Shown one piece after another: positions 1 to 7,903 of a stretch of DNA of 38,970 nucleotides; the first letter of the stretch is position 1, and every line of letters starts with the position of its first letter. The translations under genes were made by a program, and so were the position numbers. Where the stretch lies: assembly GCA_013042915.1 (NCBI GenBank), contig JABDPF010000076.1, forward strand, positions 1 to 38,970. Direction: 5' to 3'. The DNA is from Lysobacterales bacterium. GTDB taxonomy: Bacteria; Pseudomonadota; Gammaproteobacteria; Xanthomonadales; SZUA-36. The notes under the pieces are model-generated. The model did not search any database. It saw only the letters and a program-made list of their open reading frames with translations, and was not told the origin of the DNA.

Positions 1-213
1 TGCGGCGCGCAGGACCTCCTGATGCTGGCCGATGGCAATGCAGCGTTCAGTCGCGCACTGGGCCTGGAAGCGGATGCGTCCGCCTTCCTGATGGGGACAC
101 GTTCCCAGCGCTTCGCGCTTTTGGCCGAAGACGGAGTGGTCACAAGGCTGTTTGTGGAGCCCCCGGGCGAATTCCGGGTGAGCAGTGCGGAACACGTGCT
201 GTCCACGATCTGA
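1..213 (+). CDS. Peroxiredoxin, Prx5-like, C-terminal part
   Basis: The reading frame is open from the first base and ends with TGA at 211-213, so only about the last 70 residues are inside the window. The visible part runs from ADGNAAFSRALGLE through GTRSQR and FALLAEDGVV to SSAEHVLSTI. This is the C-terminal half of Prx5/hybrid-type peroxiredoxins, where the TRSQR arginine helps form the active site. The peroxidatic cysteine must lie upstream of the window and cannot be checked. The family reduces peroxides with thiol or glutaredoxin partners in the cytoplasm. It lies 39 nt before an OsmC-family thiol peroxidase on the same strand, which fits a peroxide-defence cluster. An ATG at 22 is in frame but would remove the fold, so it is not the start. 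Confidence 0.85.
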   Translation, partial: CGAQDLLMLADGNAAFSRALGLEADASAFLMGTRSQRFALLAEDGVVTRLFVEPPGEFRVSSAEHVLSTI

Positions 214-252
214 CCCGTTAACGCGCACGCCCCTGACCAGACGGAAACCGAG

Positions 253-708
253 ATGCAAGATTATCCCCATCATTACCGAGTAAAGGCCGCCGCCCCTGCC
301 GAGGGCGAGATCGACGTCAGCAGCCCGGGGCTCGAGACCCTGCCCTCGATGGCACCGGCTGAATTTGGCGGTCCGGGTGACCTGTGGTCACCGGAAACGC
401 TGCTGGTAGCCTCGGTGGCCGATTGCTACATCCTGACCTTTCGCGCCATTTCCCGCGGTGCAAAATTCCAATGGAACTCGCTGAGCTGCGATGTAGACGG
501 CGTTCTCGACCGGGTCGACCGGGTGACGCAATTCACCGATTACCACATGAAGATCGAGCTGCGCGTGCCACCGGGCAGCGACATGAAAAAGGCGGAGAGG
601 CTGCTGCACCGCTCGGAGCAGGTGTGCCTGGTCACCAACTCCCTGACCGGCCAGTGCCACCTGGACATCACCATCGAAACAGACACGGCAAGCGAGGTTA
701 GCGCATGA
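253..708 (+). CDS. OsmC/YhfA-family thiol peroxidase-like protein
   Basis: This 151-residue protein has the OsmC fold signature: a cysteine in VADCYILTF (C58) and a second in SEQVCLVTNSL (C125). In OsmC/Ohr proteins these two cysteines reduce organic hydroperoxides. The spacing, and a first cysteine followed by aromatic and aliphatic residues, resemble the YhfA/OsmC branch more than classical Ohr. The protein is probably cytoplasmic. The ATG start is preceded by only a weak purine stretch. The stop overlaps the next start as ATGA at 705-708, so the two genes are probably translationally coupled. The peroxiredoxin end is 39 nt upstream, which supports a peroxide-detoxification role. The exact substrate cannot be told from the sequence. 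Confidence 0.85.
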   Translation: MQDYPHHYRVKAAAPAEGEIDVSSPGLETLPSMAPAEFGGPGDLWSPETLLVASVADCYILTFRAISRGAKFQWNSLSCDVDGVLDRVDRVTQFTDYHMKIELRVPPGSDMKKAERLLHRSEQVCLVTNSLTGQCHLDITIETDTASEVSA

Positions 709-1271
709 ACACGTTCAAGATTGCCTTGGTTTTAGTGCTCGCAAGTGGCGGCGCGATGGCCGGCCAAACGAACGAAAAGGAACAGGCGATGGCCGCCACG
801 GCGGCTCTCGGCAAAGCACTGAAGGCGGAGCTGGTCGGCGCGATGCAGTCCGGCGGGCCGCTGGCCGCTGTCGAGGTCTGCCAAAGCAGGGCGCCCGCGA
901 TTGCCGCGTCCGTGTCGTCCAAACAGGGCATGCAGGTCTCGAGGGTCAGCTCCCGTAACCGCAATCCGGGCAACGCGCCGAACGAATGGCAGGCAGAAGT
1001 GCTGGCGATGTTCGCGGACCGCATCGAGGACGGCGAGGACGCGGCCGGCCTGACCTGGCAGGAAACCGCAAATGTCGGCGACGGTGCAGAGTACCGCTTC
1101 ATGAAGGCCATACCCACCGATGGCGTCTGTCTGGCCTGTCACGGCACGTCGCTCGAGCCGGCCGTGGCCGACGTGATCGCCACGCGGTATCCCGAAGACA
1201 AGGCGACCGGCTTCAGCCAGGGCGACCTGCGTGGCGCTTTTGTCGTAACGAAAAAGCTGGAAACAGAATAA
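705..1271 (+). CDS. DUF3365 (Tll0287-like) c-type haem protein, exported
   Basis: This 188-residue protein has a cleavable signal peptide (MNTFKIALVLVLASGGAMA, residues 1-19), so the mature protein is periplasmic. A single haem-binding motif CLACH lies at C142, C145 and H146. The rest, with VEVCQSRAPAIA, SSRNRNPGNAPNEWQ and YRFMKAIPTDGVCLACHG, matches the DUF3365/Tll0287-like family, a haem sensor-like domain also found in histidine kinases. Here the domain stands alone. The likely role is redox or peroxide sensing, or electron transfer, but this is not established for stand-alone members. Its start lies inside the stop of the OsmC gene (ATGA). It converges on gyrA with a 28-nt gap in which I see no clear terminator. 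Confidence 0.8.
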   Translation: MNTFKIALVLVLASGGAMAGQTNEKEQAMAATAALGKALKAELVGAMQSGGPLAAVEVCQSRAPAIAASVSSKQGMQVSRVSSRNRNPGNAPNEWQAEVLAMFADRIEDGEDAAGLTWQETANVGDGAEYRFMKAIPTDGVCLACHGTSLEPAVADVIATRYPEDKATGFSQGDLRGAFVVTKKLETE

Positions 1272-1299
1272 CCATCAGGTTAGGCGGCCCGCGGACGGG

Positions 1300-3873
1300 T
1301 CAATCCTGCAGCGTTTCCTCGATCTCTTCGGCGAGCTCTTCGGCCTCTTCCTCGGGCTGTATCCGCTCGAGCCCCACCAGTTTCTCTTCCTTGCGCAGGC
1401 GAATCAGGGTGACGCCCTGGGTGTTGCGGCCCAGCGTCGATATTTCACGCGCCGAGGTGCGAACCAGCGTTCCGCCGTTGGAGATCAGCATGATGTCGTC
1501 GTCGTCCGCGACCTGGATCGCGGAGATCAACCGGCCATTGCGGTCCGAGGTCTGGATACCGATCACGCCCTGGCCGCTGCGGCCGTGGCGCGGGTGATCG
1601 TCTACCGACGTGCGTTTGCCGAAACCGTTCTCGGTCACCGTGAGGATATCTCCCTCGCCGATTTCCAGCATCGACACGACGCGGTGATCATCAGTCAGGC
1701 GGATGCCGATCACGCCCCGCGCGGTGCGGCCCATCGGCCTGACCGCGTCTTCAATGAATCGGATGCACTTCCCGGAGCTCGAGAAGAGCATGATGTCCTT
1801 GCTACCGTCGGTCAGGGTGACGTTGACCAGTTCGTCGTCGTCCTGCAGAGCGATCGCCCAGATACCGTTGGACCGGGGCCTCGAGTAGGCGGACAGGGGC
1901 GTCTTCTTGACGATGCCCTTGCTGGTGGAGAAGAACACGAACAGGTCCTCGGGGAAATCTCGCACCGGCAGAACGGCCTGGACCCGCTCTTCTTTTTCTA
2001 GCGGCAGCAGGTTGACGATGGGCTTGCCCCTGCTGACGTGGCTGGCCTGGGGCAACTGGTACACCTTGAGCCAGTGCACCCGGCCGCGGCTGGTGAAGCA
2101 GAGCAGGGTATCGTGGGTATTCGCGACAAACAGCCGCTCGATGAAGTCCTCGTCCTTGGTCTTGGCTGCCGACTTACCCATACCACCGCGGCGCTGCGCC
2201 TGGTAGCGGTCGAGCTGCTGTGACTTGGCATAACCGGCGTGGGAAAGCGTGACGACCACGTTTTCCTCGGTAATCAGGTCTTCCAGGCTGAGGTCGAGCC
2301 GCTGCTGCAGGATCTCGGTGCGGCGCTCGTCGCCATACTGGTCCCGAATCGCGACCAATTCCTCTCGAATCACTTCCATCAGCTTGTCCGGGTTGGACAG
2401 GATGGCCAGCAGTTCCTTGACGCGATCCAGGATATCTTCGTATTCGCGGGTCAGTTTTTCCTGCTCGAGGCCGGTCAGTCGGTGCAGGCGCATGTTCAGG
2501 ATTTCCTGCGCCTGGACCGGCGACAGGCGATAGCCTTCGTCCTGCAGACCAAAGACGTCCTCGAGGCCTTCGGGACGGGACGTCTCGGCTCCCCCCTGCC
2601 CCAGCATGGCGCGCACCAGGCCGGGGTCCCAGGGACGTGCGAGCAGGGCTTCGCGCGCATCCGCCGGTGTCGGCGAGGACTTGATCATCTCGATGACTTC
2701 GTCGAGGTTTGCCAGCGCGACGGTCAGGCCTTCGAGCACGTGGGCGCGCTCCCGGGCTTTGCGCAGGTCGAACAGGGTGCGACGTGTCACCACTTCGCGC
2801 CGGTGACCGACGAACGCGTCGAGCACTTCGCGCAGGTTCAGCAGTTTAGGCTGACCGTGCACCAGCGCGACCATGTTGATGCCGAACACGCTCTGCATGG
2901 CCGTCTGCTTGTAGAGGTTGTTGAGGACCACCTCGGGCACTTCACCGCGGCGCAGTTCGATGACGACGCGCATCCCGTCCTTGTCGGATTCATCCCGCAG
3001 TTCGGTGATTCCCTCGATCTTCTTTTCCTTGACGAGCTCGGCGATCTTCTCGAGCAACCGCGCCTTGTTCACCTGATACGGAAGCTCGGTGACGATGATG
3101 GCCTGCTTGCCGTTCGACTCGTTGGTTTCCACCAGCGCGCGGGCGCGCACATAAATGCGGCCACGACCCGTGTGGTAGGCCTCGTGGATGCCCTGCGCCC
3201 CGTTGATCAGCCCCGCAGTGGGGAAATCCGGGCCTGGCAGGTAGTGCATCAGCTGCTCGACGGACAGCTCCGGGTCCTCGATCAGTGCCAGCGTAGCCGC
3301 GATGACCTCGCTGAGGTTGTGCGGCGGAATGTTGGTCGCCATGCCCACCGCGATACCCGCCGACCCATTGACCAGGAGGTTCGGAACACGGGTCGGCATG
3401 ACGGCCGGCTCGAGCTCCGTCTCGTCGTAATTGGGCGTGTAGTCGACCGTTTCTTTCTCGAGGTCGGAGAGCAGCTCGTGTGCCAGGCGGGACATGCGCA
3501 CTTCGGTGTACCGCATTGCCGCGGGCGCGTCCCCGTCAACGGAACCGAAGTTGCCCTGGCCGTCGACCAGCATGTAGCGCATGGCGAACGGCTGGGCCAT
3601 CCGCACGATCGTGTCGTAAACCGCGGTATCACCGTGCGGGTGGTACTTACCGATCACATCGCCGACGACGCGGGCGGACTTCTTGTAGGGTTTGTTCCAG
3701 TCGTTGCCCAGGACATTCATCGCGAACAGCACGCGCCGGTGAACCGGCTTCAGGCCGTCCCGGACGTCGGGAAGCGCGCGCCCCACGATCACGCTCATCG
3801 CGTAATCCAGGTACGACTGGCGCATTTCGTCTTCGAGGTTTACCTGCAGTACTTCTTTGGCCAGTTCCGCCAT
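1300..3873 (-). CDS. gyrA: DNA gyrase subunit A
   Basis: This 857-residue protein aligns without gaps to E. coli GyrA over the N-terminal region, including [33 protein letters not shown] and the AAMRYTEVR catalytic tyrosine (Y122). The quinolone-resistance positions carry T83 and D87; threonine at 83 is also the natural residue in Pseudomonas aeruginosa. The C-terminal beta-pinwheel contains the GyrA box (QRRGGMGKS). The tail is strongly acidic ([17 protein letters not shown]). With GyrB it introduces negative supercoils using ATP. The ATG at 3873 is preceded by GGAGAAGG at good spacing. Upstream is an AT-rich stretch that probably holds the promoter. gyrB is not in the window, and the gene appears to stand alone. 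Confidence 0.98.
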   Translation of the reverse strand: MAELAKEVLQVNLEDEMRQSYLDYAMSVIVGRALPDVRDGLKPVHRRVLFAMNVLGNDWNKPYKKSARVVGDVIGKYHPHGDTAVYDTIVRMAQPFAMRYMLVDGQGNFGSVDGDAPAAMRYTEVRMSRLAHELLSDLEKETVDYTPNYDETELEPAVMPTRVPNLLVNGSAGIAVGMATNIPPHNLSEVIAATLALIEDPELSVEQLMHYLPGPDFPTAGLINGAQGIHEAYHTGRGRIYVRARALVETNESNGKQAIIVTELPYQVNKARLLEKIAELVKEKKIEGITELRDESDKDGMRVVIELRRGEVPEVVLNNLYKQTAMQSVFGINMVALVHGQPKLLNLREVLDAFVGHRREVVTRRTLFDLRKARERAHVLEGLTVALANLDEVIEMIKSSPTPADAREALLARPWDPGLVRAMLGQGGAETSRPEGLEDVFGLQDEGYRLSPVQAQEILNMRLHRLTGLEQEKLTREYEDILDRVKELLAILSNPDKLMEVIREELVAIRDQYGDERRTEILQQRLDLSLEDLITEENVVVTLSHAGYAKSQQLDRYQAQRRGGMGKSAAKTKDEDFIERLFVANTHDTLLCFTSRGRVHWLKVYQLPQASHVSRGKPIVNLLPLEKEERVQAVLPVRDFPEDLFVFFSTSKGIVKKTPLSAYSRPRSNGIWAIALQDDDELVNVTLTDGSKDIMLFSSSGKCIRFIEDAVRPMGRTARGVIGIRLTDDHRVVSMLEIGEGDILTVTENGFGKRTSVDDHPRHGRSGQGVIGIQTSDRNGRLISAIQVADDDDIMLISNGGTLVRTSAREISTLGRNTQGVTLIRLRKEEKLVGLERIQPEEEAEELAEEIEETLQD

Positions 3874-3894
3874 TCTAGAATCCTTCTCCGGAAT

Positions 3895-3995
3895 GCATTT
3901 TATATAGATGTTTTATAATGATTATATTTACTTTCAACAGGCGTTGACTTGGGTCGCCAAAGTGCTGCTGAATAATTTGAAAATTATACCATAAA
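3895..3995. promoter_or_regulatory. AT-rich divergent promoter region between gyrA and the cyclophilin gene
   Basis: About 100 bases of conspicuously AT-rich DNA stand out from their GC-rich surroundings. They contain perfect TATAAT hexamers on both strands: 3914-3919 on the plus strand and 3926-3921 on the minus strand. A TTGAAA reads on the minus strand at 3937-3932. No -35/-10 pair has ideal 17-nt spacing, so the exact promoter is not assigned. The gyrA start is 22 nt away on one side. On the other side the cyclophilin start is about 120 nt away. AT-rich promoters of this kind are typical for supercoiling-sensitive gyrase genes; that regulatory point is inference. Confidence 0.5.
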
Positions 3996-4117
3996 TCCGC
4001 TATTTACCGGCCGCCGGAGCACAACGGGAAACGCCGGAACAGCGCCGGGCTGGAAGCCCTTTCGAGGCGCCAGTATGATGTGCCCTTCCAGCACCCCAAT
4101 GAAGGAGAAAGGACGCC

Positions 4118-4858
4118 ATGGAACGCCTTGAAACGAATAGAGGAGTCTCACTTCCCTGCTCCCGCCTGCAGCGGAAGGCGGACTACATATCATGTGCGCA
4201 CGGCCCCTCTGGTACCGCTCGCGATGCTCGGCTTACCCAACCGGGGCCGGCGGGTCGCTTTCGGTTCCGCCGATGTATTGTCTTGCTCGGCCTCGCTGCC
4301 GGCTTTTGGCTCGGCCCCCTGCATGCTGCAGACCCGGTGCAGGCCGTCCTGCAAACCAGCGCGGGAGACATCCGCCTCGAGCTGTACCCGGACAGAGCCC
4401 CGGCCTCCGTGGAAAATTTCGTTACCTATGCGAACGAGGGCTTTTACGACGAGACCATCTTTCACCGGGTGATCAGCAGCTTCATGATCCAGGGTGGCGG
4501 CTTCACGGCCGACATGCAGAAAAAGCCGACGCGCCCGCCGATCGCTAACGAATCGAACAACGGGCTCTCGAATCGGCGCGGCACCATTGCCATGGCCCGC
4601 CTGCCGCAGCCGCACTCGGCAACCTCGCAGTTCTTCATCAACGTTCAGAACAACCTGAATCTCGACCACAAGGGCGGCGATCAGTGGGGCTATGCCGTGT
4701 TCGGGAAGGTTACGGAGGGTATGGACGTGGTCGATGACATTCGATACGTGCAAACCACGACCAGACGGCCTTTCGCGGACGTGCCGGTCGAAGCTGTTAT
4801 CATCGAGGGTGTCACGATTCTCGAGAGCACGCCCGACGCCAACGACGAAAACCAATGA
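4118..4858 (+). CDS. Cyclophilin-type peptidyl-prolyl cis-trans isomerase, exported or membrane-anchored
   Basis: Residues from about 73 form a complete cyclophilin domain: QTSAGDIRLELYPDRAPASV, the catalytic FHRVI, FMIQGGG, SQFFINV and GYAVFGKV. It accelerates proline isomerisation during protein folding. A hydrophobic stretch (residues about 52-70, ending PLHAADP) preceded by arginines looks like a signal peptide or anchor, so the domain should be periplasmic. The ATG at 4118 has a strong AAGGAG at 4102-4107. It adds about 50 low-similarity residues before the hydrophobic segment, which is unusual. The only internal in-frame alternative near the segment is a TTG at 4283, which leaves too short a signal. 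lpxH follows after 18 nt, the same order as ppiB-lpxH in E. coli. Confidence 0.88.
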   Translation: MERLETNRGVSLPCSRLQRKADYISCAHGPSGTARDARLTQPGPAGRFRFRRCIVLLGLAAGFWLGPLHAADPVQAVLQTSAGDIRLELYPDRAPASVENFVTYANEGFYDETIFHRVISSFMIQGGGFTADMQKKPTRPPIANESNNGLSNRRGTIAMARLPQPHSATSQFFINVQNNLNLDHKGGDQWGYAVFGKVTEGMDVVDDIRYVQTTTRRPFADVPVEAVIIEGVTILESTPDANDENQ

Positions 4859-4876
4859 GTCCTTGCTGACCGCCCG

Positions 4877-5602
4877 ATGAACACCCTGTTTCTCTCCGAC
4901 CTGCACCTCGAAGATCGCCGCCCGGAAGTGGCCGGGTGGTTGTGGACGTTCCTCGATGGACCGGCGCGCGAGGCGGATGCGGTGTACATCCTGGGCGACC
5001 TGTTCGAATACTGGATCGGAGACGATGCCGTGCCTCCCCTGGCCGTTGAGCTGGCCCGGAGAACGGCCGCACTCGTGGACCGGGGCATACCTTTTTATTT
5101 CCAGCACGGCAATCGGGACTTCCTGCTGTCGGTCGATTTCGCAAAACGCTCGGGCATGCAGTTATTGCCTGAAGCCGTCGTGGCGGACCTCTACGGCACA
5201 CCAACCTTGTTGATGCACGGGGACTCACTGTGCACCGACGACATCGAGTACCAGGCGTTCAGGCGCCAGTCCCGCGACCCGGCCTGGCAGACGGTGATCC
5301 TGTCCAAGTCCGTCGACGAGCGCATTGCCATCGCCCGCGGCGCGCGCGACGCCAGTGCCCAGCACAAGGGCGGCAGCAACATGTCGATCATGGACGTCAA
5401 CGAGAGCGCCGTGGAGCGCGCTTTCACCGAACACGGCGTGAACCGCCTGATTCACGGCCATACGCACCGCCCGGCCGTGCACCGGCATGCGCTGCCGGGC
5501 GGCGCCACGGCCACGCGCTACGTTCTCGCGGACTGGTACGAAAGGGGAAGCTACCTTGAAGTGAGCCCCGACGGCGTGAGGTCCGTCGAAGTCGAGCCTT
5601 AG
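4877..5602 (+). CDS. lpxH: UDP-2,3-diacylglucosamine diphosphatase LpxH
   Basis: This 241-residue calcineurin-like metallophosphatase hydrolyses UDP-2,3-diacylglucosamine to lipid X, the fourth step of lipid A synthesis, at the inner face of the inner membrane. The metal-site residues fall at the same numbers as in E. coli LpxH: D8 and H10 (SDLHL), D41 (GDLFEYWIGDD), N79 (HGNRDF), H114 (LMHGD) and H195/H197 (IHGHTHRP). The SLCTDD and IMDVN segments are also conserved. The ribosome binding site is weak, so expression may depend on the cyclophilin gene 18 nt upstream. The stop (5600-5602) overlaps that of the convergent DUF455 gene by 4 nt. Confidence 0.96.
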   Translation: MNTLFLSDLHLEDRRPEVAGWLWTFLDGPAREADAVYILGDLFEYWIGDDAVPPLAVELARRTAALVDRGIPFYFQHGNRDFLLSVDFAKRSGMQLLPEAVVADLYGTPTLLMHGDSLCTDDIEYQAFRRQSRDPAWQTVILSKSVDERIAIARGARDASAQHKGGSNMSIMDVNESAVERAFTEHGVNRLIHGHTHRPAVHRHALPGGATATRYVLADWYERGSYLEVSPDGVRSVEVEP

Positions 5603-6429
5603 AGCCCGGCGGTCAGCGCCGCCATTTCTTCCTTTGTGAAGCCCGCCTCACGGCGGGCCTCCGTGTTGAACGGTCCGCGGGGCAGTCCACCGCAGTGACG
5701 GCGTAACAGGTCCAGGAACGTCTCTCCAGGCGCCAACCCTTCCTTATCGCAGCAGTATCGAAACCAACGGGTGCCAATTTCGACATGGCGCACTTCCTCG
5801 GCCAAAATGACCTCCAGCGCGGCCACGGTATCGTTGTCACCGACCGACTGCAGTCGTTCGATCATGCCCGGCGTCACGTCCAGCCCGCGGGCCTCGAGCA
5901 CACGCGGCACCAGCGCCATGCGAAGCAGGCAGCGTTCCGCGGTTTTCTCGGCCATCTCCCACAGGCCGTTGTGCGCCGGAAAGTCACCGTAGGCATAACC
6001 CATCGCATCCAACCGGGCTTCCAGCAATCGGAAGTGCCGGGCCTCGTCGGCTGCGACGGACAGCCAGTCCAGGTAGTAGTTTCGGGGCAGGCCGCGGAAG
6101 CGATAGGCCGCATCCAGCGCCAGGTTGATCGCGTTGAACTCGATGTGAGCGATCGCGTGAACCAACGCGGCCCGGCCCTCGGGGCTGCCCAGGCGGCGCC
6201 GCGGCACCTGCGTGGGGTTCACCAGTTCGGGCCGGCCGGGTCGGCCCGGCGAACCGATCTGTTGCGGGACAACATCGTCATCCCAAATCGCGCCGGAGCG
6301 ATCAACGGCGCGGGCAAAGGCCAGCACCGCGTCGCATTTTTCGGCTGCAGGGCGAATCGCAAGGCAGCGCTCCGCGGTCTCGAAGAAGGCCACGCCCGGC
6401 CGGGCCTGGCGGATCGCCTTCGGCTCCAT
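5599..6429 (-). CDS. DUF455 family ferritin-like protein
   Basis: This 276-residue protein belongs to the DUF455 family of ferritin-like di-iron helical proteins. Candidate metal ligands come in the expected order: H95/E97 (AIAHIEFNAI), E129/H132 (ADEARHF), E179 (RVLEARGLD) and E212/H215 (EEVRHVEIG). The N-terminal 90 residues (REPELVNP-like region) are also family-typical. The reaction is not established; related ferritin-like enzymes include tRNA hydroxylase MiaE. It starts 34 nt after the icd stop on the same strand, so the two are probably cotranscribed. Its ribosome binding site is poor. Its stop codon overlaps that of convergent lpxH, so there is no room for an intergenic terminator. 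Confidence 0.85.
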   Translation of the reverse strand: MEPKAIRQARPGVAFFETAERCLAIRPAAEKCDAVLAFARAVDRSGAIWDDDVVPQQIGSPGRPGRPELVNPTQVPRRRLGSPEGRAALVHAIAHIEFNAINLALDAAYRFRGLPRNYYLDWLSVAADEARHFRLLEARLDAMGYAYGDFPAHNGLWEMAEKTAERCLLRMALVPRVLEARGLDVTPGMIERLQSVGDNDTVAALEVILAEEVRHVEIGTRWFRYCCDKEGLAPGETFLDLLRRHCGGLPRGPFNTEARREAGFTKEEMAALTAGL

Positions 6430-6463
6430 TGCTACCGCCTGGCCCTGACCTTCGGCAGACGTT

Positions 6464-7708
6464 TCAGAGACGCTTGATCAATGCGTCGGCGAAGCCGGAA
6501 GTGGACACCTCGCTGGCGCCTTCCATCAGGCGCGCAAAGTCGTAGGTGACCACGCCGTCGCGGACGGTCTTGGTGAACGCCTCGTTGATCAGGGCGGAGA
6601 CTTCGCGCCAGCCAATGTAGTCGAACATCATGCAGCCCGAGAACATCAGGGAGCTCGGGTTGACCTTATCCAGGTTGGCATACTTCGGCGCGGTTCCGTG
6701 GGTGGCTTCAAACACGGCGACGTGGTCGGCCATGTTGGCGCCCGGCGCGATACCCATCCCGCCGACTTCGGCCGCCAGTGCATCGGACAGGTAATCGCCG
6801 TTCAGATTCATCGTGGCCAGAACGTCGAACTCGGCCGGACGCAGCAGCATCAGTTGGAACATGATATCGGCGATGCGGTCCTTGATGACGATCTTGCCCT
6901 CAGGACGCACACCATCGTGCTTTTCCCAGAGCTCGTCTTCGCTGATCGTGACGTCACCGAATTCCTCGCGGGCCAACTCGTAACCCCAGTTTCGGAACGC
7001 GCCCTCGGTGAACTTCATGATGTTGCCCTTGTGCACCAGCGTGACGCTTTCGCGCTCGTTGTCGATGGCGTACTGGACCGCCTTGCGAACGAGCCGCTTG
7101 GAACCGAAGGGTGAGATCGGCTTGATGCCGATACCGGCGTCCGCAAAAAACTCCGCGCCCATTTCCTCGCGCAGGAAGCGGGCCACTTTCTCGTTGTCCT
7201 CGGAGCCGGATTGGTACTCGATACCGCAGTAAACGTCCTCGGTGTTCTCACGGAATATCACCACGTCGACGTTTTCGGGATGGCGCAGCGGCGACGGCAC
7301 GCCGTCAAAGTAAGTGACCGGCCTGACGCAGGCATACAGGTCGAGTTCCTGGCGCAATGAGACGTTGAGTGACCGGAAACCGCCTCCGACCGGGGTCGTC
7401 AGGGGCCCCTTGATCGCCACGGTCAATTCCTTGATCGCCTCCAGCGTTTCGGCGGGGAAATAATCCCCGTCGTAAATACCCGCGGCCTTTTCGCCGAGAT
7501 AAAGCTCGGCCCAGTGAATCTTGCGCTTGCCGCCGTACGCTTTTTCGACCGCCGCGTCCCATACGCGCATCGCGGCCTTGGTGATATCGGGACCGATTCC
7601 ATCGCCCTCCACGAAGCCCAGGATGGGGTTGTCGGGGACGACCAGGCGGTCGTCGGCAATGGAAATTTTCTCTCCGGATTCGGGCAACTTCACGTGGCGA
7701 TAGCTCAT
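6464..7708 (-). CDS. icd: NADP-dependent isocitrate dehydrogenase
   Basis: This 414-residue protein matches the E. coli-type homodimeric isocitrate dehydrogenase, which oxidises isocitrate to 2-oxoglutarate in the TCA cycle. The substrate loop [13 protein letters not shown] includes the serine that AceK phosphorylates in E. coli. Other motifs are [37 protein letters not shown] and [10 protein letters not shown], whose lysine-tyrosine pair is the NADP determinant. The ATG at 7708 was chosen because AGGAAA lies just upstream. An in-frame TTG at 7738 would add ten residues unlike the family. A TATAAT at 7750-7755 and a 12-nt palindrome at 7792-7803 precede the gene. Confidence 0.97.
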   Translation of the reverse strand: MSYRHVKLPESGEKISIADDRLVVPDNPILGFVEGDGIGPDITKAAMRVWDAAVEKAYGGKRKIHWAELYLGEKAAGIYDGDYFPAETLEAIKELTVAIKGPLTTPVGGGFRSLNVSLRQELDLYACVRPVTYFDGVPSPLRHPENVDVVIFRENTEDVYCGIEYQSGSEDNEKVARFLREEMGAEFFADAGIGIKPISPFGSKRLVRKAVQYAIDNERESVTLVHKGNIMKFTEGAFRNWGYELAREEFGDVTISEDELWEKHDGVRPEGKIVIKDRIADIMFQLMLLRPAEFDVLATMNLNGDYLSDALAAEVGGMGIAPGANMADHVAVFEATHGTAPKYANLDKVNPSSLMFSGCMMFDYIGWREVSALINEAFTKTVRDGVVTYDFARLMEGASEVSTSGFADALIKRL

Positions 7709-7749
7709 TTTGGTTTTTCCTGGATCGTTGGGTTTCAAAACAGTCGACC

Positions 7750-7803
7750 ATTATACAAAAGTTTAATGAGGGGGCCGCGGTTGCTCGCCTGAACTCGCGA
7801 GTT
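7750..7803 (-). promoter_or_regulatory. Putative icd promoter with upstream palindrome
   Basis: On the minus strand a perfect TATAAT lies at 7755-7750, 42 nt before the icd start. There is no good -35 at 17 nt, since that stretch is GC-rich. A perfect 12-nt palindrome, AACTCGCGAGTT, lies at 7792-7803, centred near position -50 relative to the expected transcription start. A weak -35 with a palindrome just upstream is the layout of an activator-dependent promoter. That reading is inference; the two motifs themselves are seen directly. Confidence 0.4.
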
Positions 7804-7886
7804 ATGCAACAACACGGCCTTTGATCGGGCGAGGATTGCAGCCACGGCGTTTCTTGTGGGAGGCCCCTATCGTCGCAGACGGCAGG

Positions 7887-7903
7887 GCCTGAAAACTTCA
7901 GGC
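7887..7903 (-). other. Short hairpin spanning the glgA stop codon
   Basis: GCCTGAA-AAC-TTCAGGC is a perfect 7-bp inverted repeat with a 3-nt loop. It includes the glgA stop codon (7898-7900). No T-run follows on the minus strand, so it is not a convincing intrinsic terminator. It may be an mRNA 3' stem or chance. Confidence 0.3.

Noticed and set aside
3600-3640. GyrA Thr83 as a quinolone-resistance change
   Set aside because: Threonine at this position is the natural residue in several gammaproteobacteria such as P. aeruginosa; D87 is unchanged. The sequence alone does not indicate resistance.
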